Positions 16,902 through 26,446 are shown, counted from the stretch's first letter. The stretch is 64,000 bases of DNA from Symplocastrum torsivum CPER-KK1 (GCA_019358875.1 JAHHIF010000009.1:1-64000), one strand, 5' to 3'. A program made the numbers and translations. The notes: a model not told the origin generated them from the sequence alone.

Positions 16902-19238
16902 CTACGTGCAGGAACCACCGGAGTTGACCCCGCAGAACGAGTAATGACTTAACAACAATGTTTCCTCTATCATCTGCCGTACTGTTGGTGTTAGCTGACA
17001 ATTACTGTTGAGACACTCTACGAGTAACTGACTAGCATTGGCATACTGTTCAACCAACTGTTGTGAAGCTTCGCTCAAGTGCCATTTATGACCAATATTG
17101 CGATGGTCAATCATGACACTTCTCAATTGCGCTGCCCAATCTTGACCATTTTCTTGCCACCATTGCTTGATAGTTTCTTGGTCTGCATCTGAATTCGGTA
17201 GCTGGTTTTTAAGTTGCTTGAGTGAATCGTTGATTACCTCAACCCCAGTTAGGTGGTTAAGGTCAAGGGCAAGGCGAAGGGCAGATATTCGGTTATAGGC
17301 TAATTCTGGAGTCAGTGCGAGGGCAACCCCCAAAGCCTGAACTAGAGCCAAATCCAGGGCAAGGTCACCTCCAAAATTACCTGCGAGATTGCGGTCAATG
17401 GCTAAGGCTAAAGTTTGGTCACTAGCCAGTCGGTGGTTAGGAGGAAGGGCAAGCGCTAGATAAAAGGCACGAATAGCGGCTGGTTTGTAGGGTGTCTTTA
17501 CCTCAAGAGATTTCTTTGCTACCCAATTGAGGAATGGTTGTAATGTCTCATCCGCAGATACTAAGGCATCGGCTTGTTGCTTCATTAGTTGCAACAATTC
17601 ATCTGCATTCGGCAACATCTGGGCGGTTAGTAAAAACACTTCTCGCCAACGCTTCTCGGTCAGGTGTTCTGCTAGCTGTGGCAAGGACAGATGAGTGCCA
17701 GTAACGATCGCTCTTGCTGTAAAGTACTCTTGAAACGTCAGGTGGGAGAATGAGTAAATTCGTCGCGCTCGCTCAACTAACAGTCCATGCTGTATCTCAA
17801 TAGATTTCACGACAGCAAGGCTATTTTGCTCTAGAGCTACTGAGTCAGTTTGTGCGTTGGGTGAGGTGCGTAAGTAGTCCGTAATTAATTGCTGGAGTCG
17901 GCTTTCCTCAAAGAAATAATCCCCTTGCTCAAACGTAATTGCTGCTAGCTGACTGAGCAACTGGAGTTTGTGGGGCAATGATAAATTACGATAAATGTCA
18001 TCTCGCCTAACCCCTCTAGATTCATCCCAACGAATTAAGAGCAGGTCAAGCCCTTGTTTGTAAAGGTCAGAGCGCTTAACGGGAAAATCCGCCTTAGCAT
18101 GGAACACCAGGCAAGTCAGGTTGAGCAAGACAGGTGTGGCGGCGAGTTCTCTGATAGGTTGATGTTCTGGCAGCGCCATCTGCTCAAGAAACAGTGATGC
18201 CTTTTTCAAGCCAGATTCGGGTGAATTCCGAGCAACGGCGACAAACCACTTTTTGGCAAAGTTTTCAATTTGCGCGGGTTTGAAGTCGGCAATCTCGACT
18301 TCGGTAAATCCTTGAAATCTGTACTCTTGAGCAGCAATCCGGCAAGTGATAATTAGCTGATTTTTGTAATATTTTTCCGCTATTTTGCGAATTTGTTTGA
18401 TGACTTCATCACTAGCTGCTTCTGGTACTTCATCTAAACCATCCAGCAGTATCAAGGTTTTGCCGTGATTGAGTAGCGTTTCAACATCTTGCTCGGAAAC
18501 ACCACTGCGGGAGAATTCTTGATTGATGTAGTTTAATAAGCTGAAGTTGCCTTCATCCAGGGCATCCTCTGCAAAGTTCTTCAGCCGGATGAAAATGGGA
18601 ACACTCCCGCTTTGAAAATGCCCTTGATTGCACTGAATGGCAAGATACTGCAAAAAGGTAGTTTTCCCAGCACCCGGTTTACCCAGTACCATCAATTTGG
18701 CATACCGCTCAACGGCTTTAAGTCCTGGTACTTGTTCCTGACGCACTTTCCCCAAACCCAGGCGGTCAAATTCTTCAGGTTTGAAGCCTTGTAAGTCAGA
18801 AATTTCTAGCCAACGCTGACTGGTAATTTCTTCAAGGATGTTGACCTCAACGTAAAGGTCATCTAAACCTACAGGTCGTGCAATATCCAAGAGGTGCAGG
18901 GTGCCGCATTGGTCTTGAATTTTATCGTGACGCTCTGAGCGCACCCTGGTTACGAGTGCATCAATCGCATTAGCGAGGTCTTGAACTTTCTCTTCTGCTG
19001 TGGGTTCATCAATTTGGAGTTGAAGCGCGATTTCTTCCGGTTGCAGGTCTAGCTGAAAGCAGATTTCGCTAAAGACACCTCTATCAACGGGTTTACCCGC
19101 AAAAAACTTCCAAATCGGCTGACGAGTTTCTAAACCCACCTCACCCGCTAGGTATTCTTGCGTCCAGCCTTTTCGCAGGAATGCTTGTTTTGCTTTTTTG
19201 ATGCCTTCTACAGATGCCTGGAGCGATCGCCTTGCCAT
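16902..19238 (-). CDS. NACHT-domain STAND NTPase with N-terminal HTH-like domain
   Basis: A 778-residue STAND NTPase. The N-terminal ~80 residues (GWTQEYLAGEVGLETRQPI) form a lambda-repressor-like HTH seen in many cyanobacterial NACHT proteins. The NACHT core has the Walker A loop GKPGAGKTT at 186-194, Walker B LILLDGLDEVP at 262-272 and a sensor TCR at about 298-300. The SHLTFQEYFTARAI motif near 500 marks the end of the winged-helix part. The C-terminal part is alpha-helical, leucine/alanine-rich (LALDLALVQALGVALAL) and resembles the NACHT C-terminal helical domains. Relatives act in phage defence or regulation; no separate effector gene is adjacent, so its role is open. Confidence 0.88.
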   Translation of the reverse strand: MARRSLQASVEGIKKAKQAFLRKGWTQEYLAGEVGLETRQPIWKFFAGKPVDRGVFSEICFQLDLQPEEIALQLQIDEPTAEEKVQDLANAIDALVTRVRSERHDKIQDQCGTLHLLDIARPVGLDDLYVEVNILEEITSQRWLEISDLQGFKPEEFDRLGLGKVRQEQVPGLKAVERYAKLMVLGKPGAGKTTFLQYLAIQCNQGHFQSGSVPIFIRLKNFAEDALDEGNFSLLNYINQEFSRSGVSEQDVETLLNHGKTLILLDGLDEVPEAASDEVIKQIRKIAEKYYKNQLIITCRIAAQEYRFQGFTEVEIADFKPAQIENFAKKWFVAVARNSPESGLKKASLFLEQMALPEHQPIRELAATPVLLNLTCLVFHAKADFPVKRSDLYKQGLDLLLIRWDESRGVRRDDIYRNLSLPHKLQLLSQLAAITFEQGDYFFEESRLQQLITDYLRTSPNAQTDSVALEQNSLAVVKSIEIQHGLLVERARRIYSFSHLTFQEYFTARAIVTGTHLSLPQLAEHLTEKRWREVFLLTAQMLPNADELLQLMKQQADALVSADETLQPFLNWVAKKSLEVKTPYKPAAIRAFYLALALPPNHRLASDQTLALAIDRNLAGNFGGDLALDLALVQALGVALALTPELAYNRISALRLALDLNHLTGVEVINDSLKQLKNQLPNSDADQETIKQWWQENGQDWAAQLRSVMIDHRNIGHKWHLSEASQQLVEQYANASQLLVECLNSNCQLTPTVRQMIEETLLLSHYSFCGVNSGGSCT

Positions 19239-19384
19239 ACCCCAACCCTAATACCTTTCTTCTATTGTGCGTGCCAATACTTATACATAAAGTCAAACAT
19301 TGGTGCAAACGCGATCGCAAACATCTGGATTTTATACTCAATTCATCTTCAGAAGTCTTCAACCGTCACATCTCCTTAGCTAGC

Positions 19385-19600
19385 ATGAACCTTCGGAATC
19401 TGCAACTCTTACTCGAAGCCGTGGCTGTTACTGTCTGCCTCATCTGGATTGCTGGACAACCAGCGGAGGCTAAAACAATAACTTCTAAAGTAGCAATTAA
19501 TACATTAAATAGAAGTTTCAACGACGGTATGGCGCTAACGGTTGAGCAAAACTTACTTATCTCTCTAGACAAAAAGCTCATTATGAGTTGGCGAAACTAA
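19385..19600 (+). CDS. Possible small secreted peptide
   Basis: A 71-codon frame from ATG 19385 with a signal-peptide-like N-terminus (LLLEAVAVTVCLIWIAG followed by QPAEAKT). The mature part has no motif I know. The frame continues upstream to 19214, but that part overlaps the promoter side of the NACHT gene and looks non-coding. Short length and no clear ribosome binding site make it doubtful. Confidence 0.35.
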   Translation: MNLRNLQLLLEAVAVTVCLIWIAGQPAEAKTITSKVAINTLNRSFNDGMALTVEQNLLISLDKKLIMSWRN

Positions 19601-19862
19601 ATGCGATCGCATTCTATCCGATAGCCCTTCTTTCCTCTTCTTGCACTCACTTCTCTCATTTATCGTAAGAAGAAAGCTTTTAGTATCCTAGACTCACGCA
19701 CACCCTTAATATAATACGGAAGTACTAGGCTCAATCCGTTATCCTTGCTATCAGATTCTCACTTTTAAGATAGAAAGTTCGCTAACCGCTAATTAGGTAT
19801 GCTAAGGAACATTGATTGTTATTGATAACGTCAATGCATCTACCTGATTATCCGAATTTACT

Positions 19863-20687
19863 ATGCGTAAGCAAAGCTTTTGTGTACTAGTGGTTCAGTC
19901 AACTCTGTTAAGTCTCTTAAGTTCGCAGACACTCTCGGCTTACCAGCTACCTGACTCTGGGAATCACAAGCAGCTTGATACAAAAAACCATATTCAACTA
20001 GTTAACAGAAACTACACACCTGCTCAAATTAATTATTTTTTTGAAATTGCCCTTGGGTCTGAGTTTGGAAGCTCAAATCCAACCATTAAGAAATGGGATA
20101 GGGATATCAAAATTAAGGTCAATGGTTCTCCTACTGCTGAAGACCTTAAAACTTTACAAACAGTCCTTGACGAAATCAATACCTTAACTAATAGTATAAA
20201 ATTGCAAATTGATGCTAAGAATCCTAATCTAGAAATCTACTTTGTTCCCGAATCTCAATTTGCACAATACGAGCCAAACTATTCTCCCGTCAACTATGGC
20301 TTTTTCTGGACAGACTGGGATAATGATGCCATTTATAATTCGAGAATTCTAATTTCCACTATTGGACTAACCCAAAAAGAACGCTCTCACCTGATTCGAG
20401 AAGAACTCACACAATCTTTAGGGTTAATGAAAGATTCCTACATATACCAAGAAAGTATTTTTTATCAAGGCTGGACTGATGTTACAGACTATTCAGATCT
20501 CGACAAAGCTGTTATTCAAATGCTTACTCTTCCAGAAATCCGTCCAGGAATGACCAAGTCACAAGTTCTAGAGGTGTTGCAAAAACTTGAAGCAAAAAAA
20601 GAACCTATATCTAATTGTGGGACAAGTGATGCCGACCCTGCTCTTGATTTTTCAGTTGATCCATTTTGTTCAATTCGTTTTCAGTAG
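19863..20687 (+). CDS. Secreted DUF2927-type protein
   Basis: A 274-residue exported protein with a signal peptide (about 1-26, ending SAYQ). The body has the features of DUF2927: WDRDIKIKVNG near residue 80, the NLEIYFVPESQFAQY strand, and REELTQSLGLMKDSYIYQES, a helix that resembles a degenerate metal-peptidase helix. The C-terminal RPGMTKSQVLEVLQ is also typical. Two cysteines near the C-terminus could form a disulphide. No partner gene is adjacent and enzyme activity is unproven. Confidence 0.75.
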   Translation: MRKQSFCVLVVQSTLLSLLSSQTLSAYQLPDSGNHKQLDTKNHIQLVNRNYTPAQINYFFEIALGSEFGSSNPTIKKWDRDIKIKVNGSPTAEDLKTLQTVLDEINTLTNSIKLQIDAKNPNLEIYFVPESQFAQYEPNYSPVNYGFFWTDWDNDAIYNSRILISTIGLTQKERSHLIREELTQSLGLMKDSYIYQESIFYQGWTDVTDYSDLDKAVIQMLTLPEIRPGMTKSQVLEVLQKLEAKKEPISNCGTSDADPALDFSVDPFCSIRFQ

Positions 20688-20807
20688 AATGCACCCGTAA
20701 AGGAAGTTCATTTCAAACTCCTAGATTCTAAAACCTAATGCAAGAAGGCTCTTATGCAGGAAGCCGAAGGAAAGAAAGCTTATACAGTAAGCTTTTAACC
20801 TTTTTCA

Positions 20808-20838
20808 AGTGGATAGTTATTTCCGCCCCCTGCACTAG
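20808..20838 (+). repeat. Dispersed ~33-bp element, third copy
   Basis: Diverged copy of the element at 93-174: TTATTTCCGCC, a shortened centre, then TGCACTAG. It reaches the stop codon region of the SH3/peptidoglycan-binding gene. Confidence 0.55.
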
Positions 20839-21920
20839 CCACCATACAAAACGCCTAGGGTTTGTGATCCAGCAATACCGTTAGCTTGTATTCTCCTGGA
20901 TATCTGAAAGTCTCTTACAGCGGATTCAGTTAACCGACCATAGTATCCAGTAACGGGTCCGTTGTAGAAGCCAAGGGTTCTCAACCGATTCTGAAGGTTA
21001 GTAACGGCTGAGCCATTGCTACCCACTCGTAAGGTGCTTGAGGGCGTACCACCCCCACCGCCGCTTCCCCCAGAACTACCGCCATACAATACGCTTAGGG
21101 TTTGCGGTCCAGCAATACCGTTTACTTGCAGTCTCGCCGAGGCTTGAAAGTTTCTTACTGCCGCCGCAGTTGACTGACCATAGTATCCAGTTACAGGCCC
21201 GCTGTAAAAACCCAGAGTTCTCAAGCGATTCTGGAGGTTAGTCACGGCGGAGCCACTGCTACCAATTTGCAAGGTGCCTGAGGGTACCCCACCGCCACCA
21301 CCACTACCACCACTACCACCACTACCACCACTACCACCACTACCAGAACTGGCTCGTATCCAAGTGGAGGATACCCAGTTACCATTAGAAAGTTGTGACC
21401 AACCACCAGATGTACGACCACTAAGAGAAACCTGGCTACCGTTGGCGACGCTGCCGACAATAGCGCCACTAGGGCTTGAGCGAATATGAAGCGGTGAGCC
21501 ATTCGTGCGTACAAGGGCAACGGAGCCATAACCACTGCCACCGCCACCGCCCCCGCCGCCGCCCCCACTACCACTTATCCAACTGGAAGATACCCAGCCA
21601 CCTGTTGAAAGCCGTGACCAGCCACTAGAGGTAGAACCACTAAGACCGATATAGGTGCCATTGCGTAAACTGCCGATGACAGCACCCCCAGGCGTGGCGC
21701 GAATATTCAAGGGACTGCCATTGGTTCTGACATAGGCAGCCAGGGAACTACCAGCCATGCTCAAAACGGAGATAGCGATAACAGTGGCTAAAAACCTAAT
21801 CCAAGCTGAGCTAGGTGGTTGCCAATTGAAGTTGTTAAATAATTTCAGCTCGTAAGCAGTCGGATTGAGGTCTGCTTCTTCGTAGGCTGTATGTAAATGT
21901 GCGTAGGCAAGTGTTTCCAT
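20835..21920 (-). CDS. Envelope protein with two SH3b and two peptidoglycan-binding domains
   Basis: A 361-residue protein. After a cytoplasmic head of about 40 residues comes a membrane or signal helix (LATVIAISVLSMAGSSLAAY), then two bacterial SH3 repeats (NGSPLNIRATPGG with GWVSSSWI; NGSPLHIRSSPSG with NWVSSTWI), and two PG_binding_1 repeats (GSAVTNLQNRLRTLGFY ... AVRNFQ ... GIAGPQTL), all separated by glycine/serine linkers. The duplicated pairs are nearly identical, a sign of recent internal duplication. It should bind peptidoglycan in the periplasm; it has no visible catalytic domain and may be a wall anchor. Confidence 0.88.
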   Translation of the reverse strand: METLAYAHLHTAYEEADLNPTAYELKLFNNFNWQPPSSAWIRFLATVIAISVLSMAGSSLAAYVRTNGSPLNIRATPGGAVIGSLRNGTYIGLSGSTSSGWSRLSTGGWVSSSWISGSGGGGGGGGGGSGYGSVALVRTNGSPLHIRSSPSGAIVGSVANGSQVSLSGRTSGGWSQLSNGNWVSSTWIRASSGSGGSGGSGGSGGSGGGGGVPSGTLQIGSSGSAVTNLQNRLRTLGFYSGPVTGYYGQSTAAAVRNFQASARLQVNGIAGPQTLSVLYGGSSGGSGGGGGTPSSTLRVGSNGSAVTNLQNRLRTLGFYNGPVTGYYGRLTESAVRDFQISRRIQANGIAGSQTLGVLYGG

Positions 21921-22017
21921 ACCATATATTTTCTACTTCTTTTTTCTACTTCAAAAATGTCTTGAGTTATTTCTGGAGGTTGTTATAGAACTCAACACAA
22001 AAAAGAACTTGCTCTGA

Positions 22018-22941
22018 CTATGGCTTCTTCTCTAGGGGTACAAACTCTTTAGCCTTTGGTGAGTATTTCCAAGCGATTCCCTCTGGGTCTCGACTTTGAC
22101 TCCATTCTGAAAAATCAGGGTCAGATTTACGTTTACCAACGGTACTCGAATGAACGTCAAGCCGTTTCGCAAGTTCCGCTTGAATGAGAGATTGAGAATC
22201 TTGTTGCTCGTTGTCGGGTGTATCTGCCCACAAGTCTTCCTTTTCGCTTGCTGGCTCCGTTTGTTCCACTGGTTTGGGGTCTGCCTTAACTTCATCGGCA
22301 GGGGGAGTAGTTTCTAGGGGCTGAGGTTCTTTTTCGGCTGGAGATTCTACTGGCTGAGGCTCTTTTTCGGCTGGGGGTTCTGGAGATTCTAGTGGCTGAA
22401 GCTCTTTTTCCGCTGAAGGTTCTGGAGATTCGATAAGCTCACTAGGAGAGGATTCGCTTTGAGGCGGACTCGACACCTTTTGACTCAAGAGTTCCATCAG
22501 CTTTGGACGTTGACTGCCTAACGATTCATCCTCTGGCTCAACAGTTGGTTCACTCTCCTCGAACATACTACCGAGAGCGCTTGCTGTGAGGAAGTAATAG
22601 ACAGTGCCTTTGCCTTCGTAGTCTTGACGCTGGGCACCGAATTCTTCGGCTCTTTTATCCAGATACCGCGTTGCTGCTGGCGCCGATATGCCAGCTTTCA
22701 TGGTTAAGTCCAGCACTGTCAGACAGCCCTGGTTTTCTTTAATTAGCTGGTTGAAGTAGGGGTTAACTTGCTTACTCCACTGCTTCCATTGATATTGCTG
22801 CCAAACTTGAAAACAAATGCTGAAGATGAGTAGTGCCAGCAGTGCTGGCCAAGCCTTGAACAGGAGGACAATCAAAAACGCGATCGGGAGTATAAGAATG
22901 AGTAGGTTATTTGCACTGCTATCGATTACTTTTCCAGTCAT
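22018..22941 (-). CDS. Membrane protein with P/E/K-rich repeat linker and helical ends
   Basis: A 307-residue protein of unknown family. Two hydrophobic helices (about 11-45) are followed by a winged-helix-like segment (LTVLDLTMKAGISAPAATRYLDKRA) and then an acidic linker with tandem units PEPxAEKExQPxES repeated about four times. The C-terminal end (SLIQAELAKRLDVHSSTVGKR) looks like another HTH. It could be a membrane-tethered DNA-binding or scaffolding protein; that is inference. An internal frame at 22032-22295 is a shadow. Confidence 0.6.
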   Translation of the reverse strand: MTGKVIDSSANNLLILILPIAFLIVLLFKAWPALLALLIFSICFQVWQQYQWKQWSKQVNPYFNQLIKENQGCLTVLDLTMKAGISAPAATRYLDKRAEEFGAQRQDYEGKGTVYYFLTASALGSMFEESEPTVEPEDESLGSQRPKLMELLSQKVSSPPQSESSPSELIESPEPSAEKELQPLESPEPPAEKEPQPVESPAEKEPQPLETTPPADEVKADPKPVEQTEPASEKEDLWADTPDNEQQDSQSLIQAELAKRLDVHSSTVGKRKSDPDFSEWSQSRDPEGIAWKYSPKAKEFVPLEKKP

Positions 22942-23115
22942 GTCCCTGCTTGCGAATTTATTCTATGGCAAACCATCTTAATAATTGCAAAGATTGTGGT
23001 CGATGATTGATAACGGGGCGTGAGATTAGATAAACGCAACATTTCTGCTCATCCCTAAGAGCTGGCACAAGCAGCAACTACAGCCTATGGGAGTTTTAGT
23101 GATGACTGGTTTATT

Positions 23116-23934
23116 TCAACAGTGTAGGGGTTCTTTAATCAGGTGGGTAAGGGCGAGGCGTTTAAACATTGCATTCCGTCCTTGTATTGCCAAAGTATCG
23201 TCCAAGGGTTTCAGAGGAACAGGGGTTTGATACTTTTGAGTTAGAGCGGTCTGGATAAGCCAATCAGCGACAAAGGGATTTTTCGGTAAGAGGGGCCCGT
23301 GGGAATAAGTAGCGATCGCATTTCGATAAACTGCCCCTTCTGTACCATCCTCTCCATTGTTTCCATACCCTTTGACAACGCGACCCAGTGCTTCTACGTT
23401 CCCTAAGAAAGTTCGACCCCCATGATTTTCAAAGCCAATCACTATCGGCTTCGTTCCTAGCGTCGCTTCTAAGTCTTGTGCTAAGGGTGATGCTGTTAGC
23501 TCAAAGACAACATTGCCAATGCAACGACGAGCATCGGGACCAGGATGCTTGCTCACCATATCAAATAACCCTAAGCCTTCAATCCGCTGACCTATTGCAG
23601 GTTCGTAATAGTGACCTAGCAATTGCGGTGCGCCACAGGTAAATACGCCTGGTGTCCCCGCTTCGATTTTTTCACGTAATGTGTCGGCTTTGATGCCCCG
23701 GAGGTCGCGCATAACGATTTCCTGTTGCCTATCTTGGGCACCACCGCCCATTAAGATATCAACGTTGTGGATTTCGGCAGTAGGGGCTTGCTCGTCAAGA
23801 GAGATGATTTTGACGCTGATTCCTCGCCATTGAGCACGTTGTTGCAAACAGATGACATTACCGCGATCGCCATAGGTACTCATCAGATTAGGATAGAGCC
23901 AGCCTATTGTTAGTTCTAGTTGTTGAGGATTCAT
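23116..23934 (-). CDS. gatD: Lipid II isoglutaminyl synthase, glutaminase subunit GatD
   Basis: A class I glutamine amidotransferase-like protein of 272 residues that supplies ammonia for amidating the D-glutamate of lipid II. It has the family start IGWLYPNLMSTYGDRGNV, the nucleophile loop GVFTCGAPQLLGHYY and the GFENHGGRT motif with NxxATYSHGPLLPKNP near the end. Its partner murT lies 950 bases upstream on the same strand, but a Uma2 gene on the other strand separates them. I start at ATG 23934; GTG or TTG codons immediately upstream are in frame. CobB/CobQ-like amidotransferase is the alternative. Confidence 0.88.
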   Translation of the reverse strand: MNPQQLELTIGWLYPNLMSTYGDRGNVICLQQRAQWRGISVKIISLDEQAPTAEIHNVDILMGGGAQDRQQEIVMRDLRGIKADTLREKIEAGTPGVFTCGAPQLLGHYYEPAIGQRIEGLGLFDMVSKHPGPDARRCIGNVVFELTASPLAQDLEATLGTKPIVIGFENHGGRTFLGNVEALGRVVKGYGNNGEDGTEGAVYRNAIATYSHGPLLPKNPFVADWLIQTALTQKYQTPVPLKPLDDTLAIQGRNAMFKRLALTHLIKEPLHC

Positions 23935-24156
23935 CACAATCAATTAATTTCTTGAATTCTTCAAGGCTGACCTGACTGCCTCAGAATAATTTAACCACTC
24001 TACCAAACGAAGAGTTTATGTTCCTATATAGAAAAACTCTAGTTTGATAGATAGGCAAGTTACGACCCAAAGGTAGGGTGGACGAGAGGCGATCTCTTTT
24101 ACTGAGCCAACCCCGTCATACGCTACGCTACAGTTAGCGAGATTCTTAGGCAACCG

Positions 24157-24732
24157 ATGACCGCCCTTATCCTCAATTTACGCCCTACCATTGAGCTAAC
24201 AGATGAACAGTTCTTCCAACTCTGTCAGAACAATCGGGATTTGCGCCTGGAGCGCACGGCAGAGGGAGAATTAATCATCATGCCACCAACGGGATGGGAA
24301 AGCGGGAACCGAAACAGTAGACTGACGCAGCGCTTAGCCAATTGGACAGATGCTGATGGCACAGGTTTAGCTTTTGACTCTTCAACGGGTTTTAAGCTCC
24401 CCAATGGTGCAAACCGTTCTCCTGATGCATCCTGGGTGAGTCGGGAACGGTTAGAAGCTCTGAATCCAGACCCTACTAGATTCCTGCCTATGGCTCCGGA
24501 TTTTGCTGTCGAGTTGCGCTCTGCCTCCGATAGCTTGAAGACAGTGCAACAGAAAATGCAGGAGTACATGGACAACGGTGTACGTCTGGGCTGGCTGATT
24601 GACCCTCAAAATCAACGGGTGGAAATTTACAGATTAGTACAGGATATTGAAGTTCTAGAATCTCCCACTAGCTTGTCTGGAGAAGATGTGCTGCCTGGAT
24701 TTGTCCTAGACTTGGCACAGATTTTGAACTAG
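24157..24732 (+). CDS. Uma2 family endonuclease-like protein
   Basis: A 191-residue Uma2/DUF820 protein. Motifs are ELIIMPPTGWESG, RSPDASWVSRERLE, PDFAVELRSASDSLKTVQQ and GVRLGWLIDPQNQRVEIY, with a closing LPGFVLDLAQIL. The PD-(D/E)XK acidic residues are retained. It is inserted between gatD and murT in the opposite orientation and is unlike the Uma2 protein at 5928 in sequence. A MITE-like repeat follows the stop, consistent with local insertions. Confidence 0.88.
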   Translation: MTALILNLRPTIELTDEQFFQLCQNNRDLRLERTAEGELIIMPPTGWESGNRNSRLTQRLANWTDADGTGLAFDSSTGFKLPNGANRSPDASWVSRERLEALNPDPTRFLPMAPDFAVELRSASDSLKTVQQKMQEYMDNGVRLGWLIDPQNQRVEIYRLVQDIEVLESPTSLSGEDVLPGFVLDLAQILN

Positions 24733-24767
24733 GTGACTTAAGAAATCACCAGCAATAATTAACCCAA

Positions 24768-24859
24768 TATAGCAAGCAGCAGTCAGCTTTCAGCCAAATA
24801 GCGAGGGCTAAGGGTTATAGCCTCCGTTGATGTCCTAAATCTATACTTCGACTGCTATA
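24768..24859. repeat. MITE-like dispersed element, copy B
   Basis: Begins TATAGC and ends GCTATA. Read on the minus strand it matches 9517-9609 over about 85 bases, including GCAGTCGAAGTATAGATT, GGCTATAACCCTTAGCC and GCTATTTGGCTGAAAGCTGA. No coding capacity. Confidence 0.8.
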
Positions 24860-24877
24860 AATACGATTGACAGCAAA

Positions 24878-26221
24878 TTATAAAATCTGACGACCTGTCA
24901 GCAATCCCCGCACTTCCAGCATGGCAGAGTAAGTCGGCAAAATGTGTAGGGTTTCATTGGCAGGAGTATGTTCCAATGCAGTAGCGATCGCTTCTTTTAA
25001 GTCTTCTTTCACAATTAACTTGAAGTTATTTTGCCCGTCAGTCTCGCTGTAGCGTAGACGTAGTGCCATATCATAAACGCGATCGCCACTCACTACAACT
25101 GTCCCCCCCGATGCTACTAGCTTCTCAGTATCAACATCCCAAATCCAAGAAACATCAGTACCATCTGGTGTTCGATCATTGAGTACCAGCAGCTTTGTTG
25201 AAGCCCCTCCATTTTTTTGAAGATCATTCACTGCCCGGATAGTTTCATTCATCCCTACAGGATTTTTCGACAGCAAAATCCGCACATGCTTACCCTTAAC
25301 ATCCAATTCCTCAGCACGCCCAAAAGCCGCACGGAAGTTCTTAACAGTGTCGTAAATAGTAGGGATATCAATGCCAATTTCCTTCGCAACTAACCCCGCC
25401 GCGAGTGTGTTGTATTTGTTGTAAATGCCAATCAAAATTTGCGGCCATTCTCGGCTATCAACAGCTAGCTGACTTTTGCTAAAACCACAGCTAGGACAGT
25501 GGTAGTCCCCTAAATGGGAGAGGTAAACACCCTTATAGTCCAAGGGATGCCCGCAACTGGGACAGTAAATCGAATCTACAGCGTGGGGAATCTCATCGAG
25601 GTAAGCCTCTGGTTCACTCAGTCCAAAGAATAAGACCTTTTGAGGGAGTTGCTGACCGAGGCGCGAGAGAGTCGGGTCATCGGCGTTCAGAATCACCACT
25701 GTATCAGTCGGGAGAGGCGCAATTGCTTTTTGCCATCTCTGGCTTATCGTATCAACTTCCCCATATCGGTCTAGCTGGTCACGAAACAGATTTAACCCCA
25801 AGATGAACTGAGGCTGACAAGAGCGCAATACTAAGGGCAATACATTCTCATCCACTTCCAAAATCGCGTAGTCAGCATCAAGTTGCCCAATCAAACTCGT
25901 ATTGTCTAGTAGTGCTGTGACCAACCCGTTAATCAAATTAGCGCCCGTGGCATTATGGGCAACTCGCCACCCCTGACGCTCAAGAATTGTCCGCAAAAGG
26001 AGAGAGGTTGTTGTTTTGCCATTCGTCCCAACGATGAGAATCACCCCTCGCCTTACCTGCCCAAATAGTAACGGCAGCACTTTCGGCTGAAGACGACGTG
26101 CCATATCTCCTGGCAGCACACTCGCCGCCCCTAGGCGAAGTAACCGCACAAGAGAGGTTACCGTTTTTGCTGCGCCAACAGAGACGCCTAACCGTAATCT
26201 ATCGATAATTGATATGCTCAA
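24878..26221 (-). CDS. murT: Lipid II isoglutaminyl synthase, Mur ligase-like subunit MurT
   Basis: A 447-residue Mur-ligase-type ATPase, partner of GatD. The ATP loop IVGTNGKTTTS is near residue 65, and the central domain ends in LNADDPTLSRLG. A zinc ribbon inserted near 210-245 (YCPSCGHPL and YHCPSCGFSK, four cysteines) is diagnostic of MurT. The C-terminal DUF1727 domain includes KNPVGMNETIRAV and LNDRTPDGTDVSWIWDVD. Known MurT/GatD pairs amidate D-Glu in peptidoglycan of Gram-positives; the pair also occurs in cyanobacteria. GatD is downstream after an intervening Uma2 gene. Confidence 0.9.
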   Translation of the reverse strand: MSISIIDRLRLGVSVGAAKTVTSLVRLLRLGAASVLPGDMARRLQPKVLPLLFGQVRRGVILIVGTNGKTTTSLLLRTILERQGWRVAHNATGANLINGLVTALLDNTSLIGQLDADYAILEVDENVLPLVLRSCQPQFILGLNLFRDQLDRYGEVDTISQRWQKAIAPLPTDTVVILNADDPTLSRLGQQLPQKVLFFGLSEPEAYLDEIPHAVDSIYCPSCGHPLDYKGVYLSHLGDYHCPSCGFSKSQLAVDSREWPQILIGIYNKYNTLAAGLVAKEIGIDIPTIYDTVKNFRAAFGRAEELDVKGKHVRILLSKNPVGMNETIRAVNDLQKNGGASTKLLVLNDRTPDGTDVSWIWDVDTEKLVASGGTVVVSGDRVYDMALRLRYSETDGQNNFKLIVKEDLKEAIATALEHTPANETLHILPTYSAMLEVRGLLTGRQIL

Positions 26222-26446
26222 CTCTGTACTCCTGCTTGGGCAACACAGTCTCTACGCTTTTAGCGTCTTACTGCTATTTACTCACCTGTTTATTGATCGT
26301 CAGCATTCTACACTACCCAGCTAGTTGGTACAGAGATTCTGTCTACGGCTTTTCAGGAAGAATTCAGTGGGGAGTAGGGAATAGACAAGAGTAGCAACAG
26401 ATAATCTTACGGTGGAAAGCGAATAAATAGAAAAGACCAAATTCAG

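Noticed and set aside
21242..21574. Valine- and proline-rich frames in the SH3b/PG-binding gene
   Set aside because: Products of Gly/Ser linker codons read in other frames.
22300..22450. Regularly repeated units suggestive of a CRISPR or tandem repeat array
   Set aside because: They encode the PEPxAEKE protein repeats in frame; no spacers and no cas genes in the window.
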